Shown piece by piece: positions 36,604 through 46,558 of a stretch of DNA of 64,000 nucleotides. Source of the stretch: Actinoplanes sp. NBC_00393 (GTDB lineage Bacteria; Actinomycetota; Actinomycetes; Mycobacteriales; Micromonosporaceae); NCBI RefSeq assembly GCF_036053395.1, contig NZ_CP107942.1:7582501-7646500 (forward strand), written 5' to 3'. Position numbers and translations under genes: made by a program. Each line of letters begins with the position of its first letter. Position 1 is the stretch's first letter. The notes under the pieces were generated by a model. It ran no database searches and was not told the origin of the DNA. It saw nothing but the letters and a program-made list of their open reading frames with translations.

Positions 36604-37601
36604 CAGGTCGCGGGGATCGTGAGGGTCGCGCTGGTCCTCGCGGACTCGAGCACCACCTCAGCCACCTTGACCGTACGCATGCCCTGCTCGAGGGTGACGA
36701 TGTCGCTCTCCTTGCCGTCCACCGCGTCACGGAAGCGCTCGTGCTCGACCAGCAGCGGCTCCCGCTTCGGGATCGCGTACCGGATCATGTCGCCCTCGGC
36801 GACGCCACGGAAGGCGCGCAGCGCCTCCCACTCGGTGCCGACCGCGCCGTTGGCGTAGAAGGTCAGGTCGGCGGTGAGGGTGTCGGCGACGAAGCTGCCC
36901 CGCTCGCCGGTGATGACGGTGGACCGCTCCTTGAACGGGCTCAGCCAGTTCACCAGGTGGTTCGCCATCAGACCGCCGGCCAGGCCGGCCACCGCGGAGA
37001 CCATGTCCTCGTGCGGACGGCCGCTGCGGGACGCGGTCCGCGCCGAGACCTGCTCGTACGGGCGGCCGGTGACCCAGGCGGTCAGGTCGATGTCGTGGGT
37101 GGCGAGGTCCATCACCACACCGACGTCGGCGATCCGGCCCGGGAACGGGCCCTGCCGCCGGGTGACGATCTGGTAGATCTCGCCCAGCTCGCCGGACTCC
37201 AGGCGGGTCCGCAGGCTCTGCAGCGCCGGGTTGTAGCGCTCGATGTGACCGACCGCGCCGACCAGGCCACGGCTCGCGAAGGCCTCGACCAGCCGACCGG
37301 CCGCCTCCACCGACGGGGCCAGCGGCTTCTCGATCAGGGCGTGCACACCGGCCTCGGCCAGGCGCAGGCCGAGCTCCTCGTGCAGGGCGGTCGGCGAGGC
37401 CACCACCACGTAGTCGACGCCGATCTTCAACAGCTGGTCCAGGTCGGAGACGACCGGCACACCGTGCGGTCCGACCGCGTTCGGCGCCGGGTCGACCGCG
37501 CCGACCAGGTCGACGCCGTCCAGCAGGCTGAGCACCCGGGCGTGGTTGCGGCCCATCGCGCCCAGCCCGATCAGGCCGGCGCGCAGCACCTTGCCGGTCA
37601 T
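36603..37601 (-). CDS. Gfo/Idh/MocA oxidoreductase, probable UDP-HexNAcA 3-dehydrogenase (WbpB type)
   Basis: 332-aa NAD-dependent oxidoreductase. RAGLIGLGAMGRNHARVLSL is the Rossmann loop; VVASPTALHEELGLRLAEAG and LIEKPLAPSVEAA (the EKP motif with catalytic Lys) and GHIERYNPALQSLR follow; the C-terminal alpha/beta domain has DLATHDIDLTAWVTGRPY, with the conserved Asp/His. The GHIERYNP form and the adjacent DegT aminotransferase match WbpB, which oxidises C3 of UDP-GlcNAcA with NAD regenerated by 2-oxoglutarate. Start at ATG 37601, overlapping the aminotransferase stop by 4 bp. Activity on another 3-keto sugar cannot be excluded. Confidence 0.87.
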   Translation of the reverse strand: MTGKVLRAGLIGLGAMGRNHARVLSLLDGVDLVGAVDPAPNAVGPHGVPVVSDLDQLLKIGVDYVVVASPTALHEELGLRLAEAGVHALIEKPLAPSVEAAGRLVEAFASRGLVGAVGHIERYNPALQSLRTRLESGELGEIYQIVTRRQGPFPGRIADVGVVMDLATHDIDLTAWVTGRPYEQVSARTASRSGRPHEDMVSAVAGLAGGLMANHLVNWLSPFKERSTVITGERGSFVADTLTADLTFYANGAVGTEWEALRAFRGVAEGDMIRYAIPKREPLLVEHERFRDAVDGKESDIVTLEQGMRTVKVAEVVLESARTSATLTIPAT

Positions 37602-38704
37602 GCGCTCACCGCCGCGTCGTTCACGGCCGCGACGATCCGGTCCAGGTCCTCGGTGGTCAGGCTCGGGAAGATCGGCAGGGAGAGCACCTCGCCGGTGGCG
37701 CGGTCGGTCTCCGGCAGCTTCCACGGGCCGGGCTGGCCGTCCTCGGTCAGGTAGGGACGCAGCCGGTGGATCGGCGTCGGGTAGTAGGGCGCGCTGCCGA
37801 TGCCCCGCTCGGCGAGCGCGGCCTGGAACGCGTCCCGGTCACCGGAGACCCGGATCGTGTACTGGTGGTAGACGTGCTTGGCGCCGGCGGCGACCGCCGG
37901 GACGACCACGCCGGTCAGGCGCTCGTCCAGGTACGCGGCGTTGGCCCGGCGCTTGTCGGTCCAGCCGGCGAGCTTGCCGAGCTGCACCCGGCCGATCGCG
38001 GCGGCGACGTCGGTGAGCCGCATGTTCGCGCCGACGATCTCGTTCTGGTACCGCTGCTCCATGCCCTGGTTGCGCAGCAGCCGCAGCTTGCGCGCGAACT
38101 CCGCGTCAGCCGTGGTGATCATGCCGCCCTCGAGCGAGTGCATGTTCTTCGTCGGGTAGAAGCTGAAGCAGCCCGCGACACCGAAGGCGCCGACCGGCGT
38201 GCCGTTCAGGCCCGCGGCGTGCGCCTGCGCGGCGTCCTCCACCACGGCGAGGCCGTGCGCCTCGGCGATCGGCATGATCCGGTCCATCGCGGCCGGGTGC
38301 CCGTACAGGTGCACCGGCATGATCGCCACGGTGCGCGGCGTCACGGCGGCGGCCACCGCGTCGGGGTCGATGCAGAAGGTGGCCGGGTCGATGTCCGCGA
38401 AGACCGGCGTCGCGCCGGCCAGCCGGACCGCGTTGGCGCTGGCAGCGAAGGAGAACGACGGCACGATGACCTCGTCGCCCGGCTTCAGGTCGAGCGCGAG
38501 CAGCGCCAGCTGCAGGGCCGACGTGCCGGAGTTCACCGCCACGCAGTGCCGGCCGTCGACCAGCTCGCTGAACTCGTTCTCGAAGGCCGCGACCTCCGGG
38601 CCCTGAACCACCATGCCGCTGCGCAGGACGCGGACCGCGGCTTCGATCTCATCCTCACCGATCACCGGACGAGCGGGCGGGATGGCAGGCTGGGAGCCCG
38701 TCAT
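37598..38704 (-). CDS. DegT/DnrJ/EryC1 PLP aminotransferase (WbpE type)
   Basis: 368 aa. It installs an amino group on a keto nucleotide sugar using PLP. Blocks: RPVIGEDEIEAAVRVLRSG, VAVNSGTSALQLALLAL, VIVPSFSFAASANAV, PVHLYGHPAAMDRI, VVEDAAQAHAA, FSFYPTKNMHSLEGG (Schiff-base Lys), RLTDVAAAIGRVQL, SAPYYPTPIHRL and LPIFPSLTTEDL. Together with the 3-dehydrogenase directly downstream it fits WbpE, which aminates UDP-3-keto-GlcNAcA. AGGAGG lies 7 nt before the ATG. It is the first gene of a six-gene minus-strand operon (aminotransferase, dehydrogenase, GT4, half-GT, GT4, half-GT), all overlapping or within 7 bp. Its promoter should lie in 38705-38880, where I see no clear hexamers. Confidence 0.9.
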   Translation of the reverse strand: MTGSQPAIPPARPVIGEDEIEAAVRVLRSGMVVQGPEVAAFENEFSELVDGRHCVAVNSGTSALQLALLALDLKPGDEVIVPSFSFAASANAVRLAGATPVFADIDPATFCIDPDAVAAAVTPRTVAIMPVHLYGHPAAMDRIMPIAEAHGLAVVEDAAQAHAAGLNGTPVGAFGVAGCFSFYPTKNMHSLEGGMITTADAEFARKLRLLRNQGMEQRYQNEIVGANMRLTDVAAAIGRVQLGKLAGWTDKRRANAAYLDERLTGVVVPAVAAGAKHVYHQYTIRVSGDRDAFQAALAERGIGSAPYYPTPIHRLRPYLTEDGQPGPWKLPETDRATGEVLSLPIFPSLTTEDLDRIVAAVNDAAVSA

Positions 38705-38888
38705 GGGCGTTCCTCCTGAGCGAAGAGTAAGAGGTGCGTAGGGAGCGTGTCACTCCCCGCAACGACGCACGCTAGGGGTGCCGGTGCATGGCGCCGGCCG
38801 CGCATCGACGACGGCGCACGAGATGGTACAGCACTTACGCCAGTTGGAACGGTCCGGCGTACGCGGCCACTGTACCCGGCAGCCACTC

Positions 38889-38894
38889 TAGGGT
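38889..38894 (+). promoter_or_regulatory. Leaderless -10 (TAGGGT) of the Nudix gene
   Basis: TAGGGT is followed by exactly 7 nt and GTG 38902. No Shine-Dalgarno precedes this start. Confidence 0.5.
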
Positions 38895-38901
38895 GGCGGC
38901 C

Positions 38902-39390
38902 GTGCAGGCCATCCTCGCTACCCTCGGTTATGTCCTCTCCGCCGACGGGAGTCGGCTTCTGATGATCCGGCGGGACACCCGTCCGGACGACATCCACTTC
39001 GGCAAGTACAACGGGCTCGGCGGCAAGCTGCACCCGGACGAGGACGTGGTCTCCGGCATGCGCCGGGAGATCGCCGAGGAGTCCGGGCTGGAGTGCCACC
39101 GGCTCGATCTGGCCGGGACGATCTCCTGGCCCGGATTCGGCCGGAACGGCGAGAACTGGTTCGGCTTTCTGTTCCGGATTCCGGACTGGTCGGGCACCCC
39201 GCTGTCGGCCAATCCGGAAGGCTCGCTGCACTGGGTCGAGAAGGCCGACGTGCTGGCCGGCCGCGTCCCGATGTGGGAGTCGGACCGGCATTTCCTCCCG
39301 CTCGTCCTCGGTGACCAGCCGCGCCCGTTCCACGGCGTGATGCCGTTCGCCGACGGCAAGGCGCTCAGCTGGTCGCACACCCCCGGCTAG
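38902..39390 (+). CDS. Nudix hydrolase (MutT / 8-oxo-dGTP diphosphatase type)
   Basis: 162 aa. It starts [20 protein letters not shown] and contains an exact Nudix box, [20 protein letters not shown] followed by SGL (GX5EX7REUXEEXGU, about residues 41-63), which binds Mg and a pyrophosphate. The preceding FGKYNGLGG loop and the late [16 protein letters not shown] block match the MutT/YjhB-like 8-oxo-dGTP diphosphatase group (compare MTH1-like bacterial proteins). It probably removes oxidised or otherwise altered nucleoside triphosphates, which suits the neighbouring nucleotide-salvage genes. The GTG at 38902 with its leaderless -10 is preferred over longer upstream readings. Its 3' end overlaps that of upp by 4 bp (convergent). 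Confidence 0.9.
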   Translation: MQAILATLGYVLSADGSRLLMIRRDTRPDDIHFGKYNGLGGKLHPDEDVVSGMRREIAEESGLECHRLDLAGTISWPGFGRNGENWFGFLFRIPDWSGTPLSANPEGSLHWVEKADVLAGRVPMWESDRHFLPLVLGDQPRPFHGVMPFADGKALSWSHTPG

Positions 39391-40019
39391 AAGCGCCGCA
39401 TGCCGCCGAACTGGCGGTCGCCGGCGTCGCCGAGGCCCGGGACGATGTAGGCCTTCTCGTTGAGGCCCTGGTCGATCGAGGCGGTCACCAGGCGCAGCGG
39501 CAGGTCGGAGGCGGCGAGCCGCTCGATACCCTCCGGTGCGGCCAGCACGCAGCAGATGATGATGTCGGTGCAGCCCCGGTCGGCGAGCAGCTTGCAGCAG
39601 TGCAGCAGCGAGCCGCCGGTGGCGAGCATCGGGTCGAGGACGAGGACCGGCTGGCCGGAGAGGTCGCCGGGCAGCGACTCCATGTAGGCACGCGGCTCGT
39701 ACGTCTTCTCGTCGCGGGCCAGGCCGACGAAGCCCATCGACGACTCGGGCAGCAGGCCCAGCGCCGCGTCGGCCATGCCGAGGCCGGCGCGGAGCACGGG
39801 CACGATCAGCGGTGGGTTGGCCAGCCGGGTGCCCTCGGTCGGCGCGACCGGGGTCTCGATGGGGTACTTCTCGACGGCGAAGAGGCGGGCCGCCTCGTAG
39901 ACCACCATGGTGGTGAGCTCGTGCAGCGAGGCGCGGAAGACGCCGGAGTCGGTGTCCGCACGACGCATCGCGGTGAGCCGGGTCTGGGCCAGCGGGTGAT
40001 CTACAACCAGGACGTCCAC
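39387..40019 (-). CDS. upp: Uracil phosphoribosyltransferase
   Basis: 210 aa, usual length. Converts uracil and PRPP to UMP. The PRPP-binding loop [18 protein letters not shown] is at residue 125-142, the N-terminal [21 protein letters not shown] block reads [38 protein letters not shown] is central, and the uracil-binding tail is [17 protein letters not shown]. The GTG at 40019 is preceded by a leaderless -10. Divergent from deoC with a 59-bp gap; together with deoA and cdd at 55-57 kb it completes pyrimidine nucleoside salvage. Confidence 0.95.
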   Translation of the reverse strand: MDVLVVDHPLAQTRLTAMRRADTDSGVFRASLHELTTMVVYEAARLFAVEKYPIETPVAPTEGTRLANPPLIVPVLRAGLGMADAALGLLPESSMGFVGLARDEKTYEPRAYMESLPGDLSGQPVLVLDPMLATGGSLLHCCKLLADRGCTDIIICCVLAAPEGIERLAASDLPLRLVTASIDQGLNEKAYIVPGLGDAGDRQFGGMRRF

Positions 40020-40025
40020 GGGCTC

Positions 40026-40071
40026 AACCTACCGTTCCATCAAGATCAATTGTCGGTGGGCTGCGTAGAAT
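40026..40071. promoter_or_regulatory. Divergent leaderless promoters of upp and deoC
   Basis: Minus strand: TAGGTT (40031-40026), 6 nt, then GTG 40019. Plus strand: TAGAAT (40066-40071), 7 nt, then ATG 40079. Both fit TANNNT-N6-8-start, and neither gene has a Shine-Dalgarno. The two -10 elements are 35 bp apart, so the -35 regions overlap and one regulator could act on both. Confidence 0.6.
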
Positions 40072-40078
40072 CGCTCTC

Positions 40079-41008
40079 ATGACTGTGACAGCGGCCACCG
40101 GGCTGTCCGATCTCCGCTCATTCCTGCACGGGCTGCCCGGTGTCGACAAGGTGGGTGTCGAGGCCAGAGCGGCCGCGCTCGGCACCCGATCGGTGAAAAC
40201 GAGCAGCAAGGCCAAGGCCATCGACCTGGCCATCCGCATGGTCGACCTGACCACGCTGGAGGGCGCCGACACGCCGGGCAAGGTGCGGGCGCTCTGCGCC
40301 AAGGGCCGCCGGCCCGATCCGGCCGACCCGAGCTGCCCGCCGGTGGCCGCGATCTGCGTCTACCCCGCGATGGTCCCGGTCGCCTCGGCCGCCCTCGCCG
40401 GCTCGGGCGTGCACCTGGCCAGCGTCGCGACCGCGTTCCCGTCCGGGCAGGCGCCGCTCGAGGTGAAACTGGCGGACACGCGGAGTGCGGTCGAGGCCGG
40501 CGCCGACGAGATCGACATGGTGATCAGCCGGGGCGCGTTCCTGGCCGGCGACTACCGCAAGGTGTTCGACGAGATCGTCGCGGTCAAGGAGGCGTGCGGG
40601 GACGCCCATCTCAAGGTCATCCTGGAGACCGGCGAGCTGGCGACGTACGACAACGTGCGCCGGGCGTCCTGGCTGGCGATGCTGGCCGGCGCCGACTTCA
40701 TCAAGACCTCGACCGGCAAGGTCGCGGTGAACGCGACCCTCCCGATCACCCTGGTCATGCTGGAGGCGGTCCGCGACTTCCGGGAGCGGCACGGGCGGCA
40801 GGTGGGGGTGAAACCGGCCGGCGGCATCAAGAACACGAAGGACGCGATCAAGTACCTCGTGATGATCAACGAGACGGTCGGCGACGACTGGCTGCACCCG
40901 GACTGGTTCCGGTTCGGCGCCTCGTCGCTGCTCAACGACCTGCTCATGCAGCGGACCAAGCTCACCACCGGCCACTACGCCGGTCCGGACTATTTCACCC
41001 TGGACTGA
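40079..41008 (+). CDS. deoC: Deoxyribose-phosphate aldolase
   Basis: 309-aa class I aldolase, longer than the roughly 220-260 aa of many DeoCs because of an N-terminal segment of about 60 residues (SDLRSFLHGLPGVDKVGVEA). Cleaves 2-deoxyribose-5-phosphate to glyceraldehyde-3-phosphate and acetaldehyde. Motifs: ICVYPAMVPVASAAL, VATAFPSGQAPLEVK, EAGADEIDMVI (catalytic Asp), LKVILETGEL, GADFIKTSTGKVAVNATL (Schiff-base Lys in FIKTSTGK) and VGVKPAGGIK (second Lys). Leaderless start at 40079. Two aldehyde dehydrogenase genes follow 10 bp downstream, which could oxidise the acetaldehyde product. Confidence 0.95.
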   Translation: MTVTAATGLSDLRSFLHGLPGVDKVGVEARAAALGTRSVKTSSKAKAIDLAIRMVDLTTLEGADTPGKVRALCAKGRRPDPADPSCPPVAAICVYPAMVPVASAALAGSGVHLASVATAFPSGQAPLEVKLADTRSAVEAGADEIDMVISRGAFLAGDYRKVFDEIVAVKEACGDAHLKVILETGELATYDNVRRASWLAMLAGADFIKTSTGKVAVNATLPITLVMLEAVRDFRERHGRQVGVKPAGGIKNTKDAIKYLVMINETVGDDWLHPDWFRFGASSLLNDLLMQRTKLTTGHYAGPDYFTLD

Positions 41009-41018
41009 GTGAGGGGTC

Positions 41019-42435
<1,417 letters not shown>

Positions 42436-42443
<8 letters not shown>

Positions 42444-43272
42444 GACAGCCAAGGCGACGGAACCGACGCGGCTTTCCGTACGCAAGACCTACAAGCTCTA
42501 CATCGGCGGCGCCTTTCCTCGCAGCGAGTCAGGACGGACGTACGTGGTGAACGGCGACAACGTGGCCCTCGCCTCGCGCAAGGACGCCCGGGACGCGGTG
42601 GTGGCCGCCCGTGCCGCCCAGCCGAAGTGGGCCGGCGCCACGGCGTACAACCGGGGGCAGGTGCTCTACCGGATCGCCGAGATGATCGAGGCGCGGCGTG
42701 CCGAGTTCAAGGCGCTCGGCGTGCCGGGAGCTGAGGTGGACGCCGCGGTGGACCGCTGGGTCTGGTACGCGGGCTGGTCCGACAAGATCGCCCAGGTGGC
42801 CGGCGGAGCGAACCCGGTGGCCGGGCCGTTCTTCAACATCTCCGCACCGGAGCCCACCGGCGTCGTCGCCGTCGTCGCCCCGCCCACCCTGCTCGGCCTG
42901 GTCAGCGTCGTAGCCCCGGCCGTGGTCACCGGCAACACGGTGGTCGTGCTCGCCGCTGATCCACAGATTGCGATCACCCTGGCCGAGGTGCTCGCCACCT
43001 CGGACGTGCCCGGCGGCGTGGTGAACGTCCTCACCGGCCGGTATGCGGAGACCGCACCCTGGCTGGCCGCGCACGCCGACGTCAACGGTTTGGACCTGAC
43101 CGGTGTCGAGGACCCCGATCTGGCCGTTGAACTGGAGAAGGCGGCCGCCGGCACGCTCAAGCGGGTGGTCCGGCCACCCGCCGGCGGCGTCGACTTCACC
43201 GCCGACCCGGGACTGCGTCCGATGACCGCGTTTCTGGAGATCAAGACTGTGTGGCACCCGAAGGGCTACTAG
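42436..43272 (+). CDS. Shortened aldehyde dehydrogenase-like protein lacking the catalytic core
   Basis: 278 aa. The N-terminal half follows the family (TYKLYIGGAFPRSESGRTYV, then VVAARAAQPKWAGATAYNRG, EPTGVVAVVAPPTLLGLVSV, GVVNVLTG), but the roughly 200 residues with the general-base ELGG, catalytic Cys and second cofactor block are missing. It resumes with a tail FLEIKTVWHPKGY, which corresponds to the C-terminal oligomerisation strand absent from its partner. It reads as an intact gene, with codon use like its neighbours, so it is not a fresh pseudogene. An 8-bp overlap suggests the two are translated together and probably form a mixed oligomer (inference). Confidence 0.8.
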
Positions 43273-43369
43273 GAACAGGGACGGGGCCGCTGTCACACAG
43301 CGTTGCCTACTAGGGTGTGTGCCCAGAGTCACCCGTCCCGCCACCCCCAAGATCACCCGGAGGTCTACC

Positions 43370-44242
43370 GTGACCAGCCAGTCCGACGAGCCCGAGGCGT
43401 CCGCGCCGGTGGCCGAGAAGTCCTCGACCGGGGGCGGTTCCGGGCGTGAGCTTTGGGAGAGCGTCCGCATCCAGCCGGTCGAGATCGCACTGCCGGGCGG
43501 GGTGGGGCTGACCCTGCGGGCGTACCGGAAGGCGTCGGAGATCACGCCGACCGAGATCGAGGCCGACGAGGACGACCCGTTCGAGAGCCGCAAGCGCGCC
43601 GCCGAGGACGACGAGGAAGTCATCGTCGACGAGGAGTTCCAGGCGCTGCTCGCCGAGGGCGAGGCCGACAAGGACGGAGCCGAACGGGCTGATGGTGAGC
43701 CCGATCCGGCCGACTTCGAGGACGAGCCGGAGGAGGCCGCGACCCAGGCGGGCGACGAGGAAGTACCCATGTTCCTCAGCCACAAGGGCCGCCTGCTCGC
43801 CTTCAAGAGCGCCGAATCGCTGGTCTCCTTCCTTCGTTCGGGTGCTCCGCACGATCTCGCACAATTGGACACCTGGGGCACCGTCGCGGAGCGGGTACAG
43901 TCGAGCGACATCGACCCGCTGCCGGATGATCGCTACGAGCTCGACCTCGTGGTGGAGAACCTGCGTGGCGGCCATGACACGTGGGATCTGCCGCTGCTCA
44001 TCGCTGCCGGTGAGGTGGCCCGCGACCTGGGATACGCGCTCCGTATCAAGCCGGTGATCCTGGCACTGTCGCCCGGCTCACCACTCGACGACCTGGACGA
44101 ATCACTCCGCGCCGCGGAAAGTGGCGGTATGGGTGGTTTCTTCGGCCGGCGGCGATTGAAGAAAATCGGGGCACAACAGGCAAGCCTGGGTTGGCGCTCC
44201 GTCATCGGCAAGATCTCTGCCGCTGTGGACTGGCGTGACTGA
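43370..44242 (+). CDS. Acidic conserved protein of unknown function
   Basis: 290 aa. A short Ser/Glu-rich N-terminus leads to a small beta segment (RIQPVEIALPGGVGLTLRAY), a very acidic stretch of D and E (about 55-130), and a C-terminal region with VPMFLSHKGRLLAFKSAESL and DDRYELDLVVENLRGGHDT. It ends in a G- and R-rich patch (MGGFFGRRRLKKIG) and IGKISAAVDWRD. No enzymatic motif is visible; the acidic nature suggests a protein- or nucleic-acid-associated role. GGAGG 6 nt upstream fixes the GTG at 43370. It ends 67 bp before the IS110-like gene, close enough to share a transcript. Confidence 0.7.
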   Translation: MTSQSDEPEASAPVAEKSSTGGGSGRELWESVRIQPVEIALPGGVGLTLRAYRKASEITPTEIEADEDDPFESRKRAAEDDEEVIVDEEFQALLAEGEADKDGAERADGEPDPADFEDEPEEAATQAGDEEVPMFLSHKGRLLAFKSAESLVSFLRSGAPHDLAQLDTWGTVAERVQSSDIDPLPDDRYELDLVVENLRGGHDTWDLPLLIAAGEVARDLGYALRIKPVILALSPGSPLDDLDESLRAAESGGMGGFFGRRRLKKIGAQQASLGWRSVIGKISAAVDWRD

Positions 44243-44309
44243 CCGATTACCAGGGAACATCAGTCCTTGGCCACAGAAAAGCAGCAGTCCCGGGGAGGAG
44301 GACGACGCC

Positions 44310-46514
44310 GTGGCGCTCGTGCGCGTGTACTGCGGTCTGGCGTCGGCTGATGACGCGGTGCGTTCGGCCTCGGCCGCGCCACTGACCATCGCCGTGGTGG
44401 ACGACGCAGGCCGGTTGCTCGGCGTCCATGAGATCAGTGACGACCCGGCCGGTTACGCCCAGCTGGGATCGCTGCTCGTGGAACGGACGACCGGTTTCAG
44501 CGACGCGGCAGTCGCCGCGGACAGCGACGACCACGTGGTCACCTCACTGCTGACCGCGGCCGGCCGGCCGCTGGTGGTCATCGACGACGACGACGCGGAC
44601 GACTTCGCGGAGCGTTTCTCCGACGACGAGTCCCCGGACGAGATCCAGGCGCCGGCCGCCGCACGCCGCGCGGTCGGCCTGGCCCGGGCACTGCAGGCCG
44701 GCGCGATCGCTGCGGTGAACCTGCCCACCCCCCGGGACCTGGTCAGTTACAAGCCGGTTCTGGCCGCCCACGTCGCCATGCTCAACGGGCGGCACGCGGC
44801 CGCGGCCGCCCTGCGCGAGGTACTGCGCGAGCTCTACCCCGCCGCCCTCCGGGCCTATCCGGATCCCGCGCACCGCCTGGCCCTCGCCGTGCTCGACGCG
44901 GTGCCCGAGCCCGGCCGGCTGACCGCTCGCGGCGCCGACCCGGAGCACACCGCCCGGGAGATCGCCGTCGAGCTGACCCGGGCCGGCGCGGGCACCGAGG
45001 ACCAGGTGATCGCCGCCGTCACCGCTCTGCACGTGGCGATCAGCGAGTCGCCCCGGCGGGGCGGGGTCAACAAGTCCCTGGCCCCGGCCGCCGCCGACGC
45101 GGTCCGTCAGGCGATCGGCGCGGTCCGCTCCTGCGACGCCGCCTGCACCGCTCTGGTGGGCACCCTCAGCGCCCGCGGCATGCAGTCCGCCGGCACGCCG
45201 AGCGTGGGACGCCGGGCCACCCGCCGGGCTCCCGAGCCGGCTCCGATGCAGTCCGCCCCGAGCACCGAGATCCCGCGTTTCGGCCGGCGTGGCCGTCCCG
45301 AGCCGGCGTCCACCGGCGCCGGACCGGCCAGCCCGCAGCCGATGACCGCACCGCCGGTCGCGCCGGACCCGATCGCTCCCCCGCCGATCGCACCGGCCGC
45401 GGCCAACGGCCTTCCCAGCCGGACCGGCAACCCGGGCAACCGGCCCGTCTCGGTCCCGCCGCCTCCGCCCGGCATGACCCCGATCACTCCGGGCTCGCGT
45501 CCGGTGCCGGCGTCGCGCAACCCGGGCGCGCCCTCGTCGGTGCAGCCCGCGGCCGGCCGAAGCACCCCCGCCGAGCAGGGCGAGCCGTTCCGGCCCACCC
45601 TCACCAACGCCGAGCTGAACCGGGCCCGGGCCGAGCGGCAGCGCACGGTCATCCCGTCCCGGCCGAACACCCGCCCGTCCGCGCCGGCCAACGGCACGGC
45701 GAGCGGGCCGACCGACCTGAGCCTGCCGATGCCCTCCCCGCGTCCGGCGCAGGAGATGCCGGAGCCGGGTTCGCGGGCCAACTGGCCGCTGCTCAACACC
45801 GGGAACGACGACGCCCCAGCGGCGCCGCCGGCCGCCGCCGCGGTCAGCTCGCCGCCCGCGTCGGGCCGGGTGAAGCCGCCGTGGCAGGACATGCCGCAGG
45901 AGCCGCCGTCACTGCGCCTGGTGGAGTCGCAGCTGGGCAACCGGGGCGCCGGTCTCGACCCGGTCCAGACGCCGCCGCTGCGCTTGGTCGACGGCGACAG
46001 CCGGAGTGCCGGCGGGACCTCCAGCACGAAGCTGACCGCCCTGGACCGCAGCACCACCCCGCCGGTTCCCGCCGACGGCAGCGACGGTGACCTGCTGATC
46101 TTCGCGGCGGCCCGGTCCGCCTGGTTCACCGGGCACGACGAGTCCAACAAGCCCGACAAGCTGGACTGGACCAACCCGAACGACAGCGGCTGGCGTGCGG
46201 CGGAGAAGGCCGCCACCCCGGCCGTGGCCGCCGAGACCTCGGCCGGCCTGCCGAAGCGGGTGCCCCAGGCCAACCTGGTCCCAGGCTCGCCGCTGCGCGA
46301 GGAGCGCCCGCTGCGGATCGTCCGCGACGCCGCGTCGATCGCCGCGCACACCACCGGTTACTTCCGTGGCTGGCGGCGCGGGCAGGAGATCGGCGGTTTC
46401 GCGATGGGTGGCCGGCCCGGACGCGAGGCGGCCGGCGGGTGGGACTTCACCCGGGACGGCCAGCCGGCCGACGACTACCGAAACAACAACAACGCCGGCT
46501 ACGGCGGTCGCTGA
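44310..46514 (+). CDS. Domesticated IS110-like transposase fused to a conservon-type tail
   Basis: 734 aa. The first 250 residues resemble the IS110 DEDD-transposase layout (IAVVDDAGRLLGVHEISDDP, AARRAVGLARALQAG, YKPVLAAHVAMLNGRHAAA, LRELYPAALRAY), but the acidic catalytic residues and the second transposase domain are missing, and no terminal repeats flank the gene. Residues about 310-590 are disordered, rich in P, A, S, R. The last 130 residues carry a tail (SAWFTG, DSGWRAAEKAA, SAGLPKRVPQANLVPG, FRGWRRGQE) that also ends the CvnA sensor kinase encoded 2.4 kb away. GGAGGAGG 8 nt upstream favours GTG 44310 over an earlier GTG at 44235. Function unknown; a partner of the conservon is the leading idea. 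Confidence 0.7.
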   Translation: MALVRVYCGLASADDAVRSASAAPLTIAVVDDAGRLLGVHEISDDPAGYAQLGSLLVERTTGFSDAAVAADSDDHVVTSLLTAAGRPLVVIDDDDADDFAERFSDDESPDEIQAPAAARRAVGLARALQAGAIAAVNLPTPRDLVSYKPVLAAHVAMLNGRHAAAAALREVLRELYPAALRAYPDPAHRLALAVLDAVPEPGRLTARGADPEHTAREIAVELTRAGAGTEDQVIAAVTALHVAISESPRRGGVNKSLAPAAADAVRQAIGAVRSCDAACTALVGTLSARGMQSAGTPSVGRRATRRAPEPAPMQSAPSTEIPRFGRRGRPEPASTGAGPASPQPMTAPPVAPDPIAPPPIAPAAANGLPSRTGNPGNRPVSVPPPPPGMTPITPGSRPVPASRNPGAPSSVQPAAGRSTPAEQGEPFRPTLTNAELNRARAERQRTVIPSRPNTRPSAPANGTASGPTDLSLPMPSPRPAQEMPEPGSRANWPLLNTGNDDAPAAPPAAAAVSSPPASGRVKPPWQDMPQEPPSLRLVESQLGNRGAGLDPVQTPPLRLVDGDSRSAGGTSSTKLTALDRSTTPPVPADGSDGDLLIFAAARSAWFTGHDESNKPDKLDWTNPNDSGWRAAEKAATPAVAAETSAGLPKRVPQANLVPGSPLREERPLRIVRDAASIAAHTTGYFRGWRRGQEIGGFAMGGRPGREAAGGWDFTRDGQPADDYRNNNNAGYGGR

Positions 46515-46525
46515 CCGAAAACGTG

Positions 46526-46558
46526 GATGGGCCGCGACCCGCTGGGTCGCGGCCCATC
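46526..46558 (+). terminator. Hairpin after the IS110-like gene
   Basis: GGGCCGCGACCC (46529-46540) and GGGTCGCGGCCC (46544-46555) form a perfect 12-bp stem with a 3-nt loop; GAT/ATC outside extends it to 15 bp (46526-46558). It lies 12 bp after the stop codon and inside the first copy of the 64-bp duplication. Confidence 0.8.

Noticed and set aside
44310..46514. Intact IS110-family insertion sequence
   Set aside because: Catalytic acidic residues are missing, the second transposase domain is replaced by a disordered and tail region, no second copy exists in the window and no element ends are visible.
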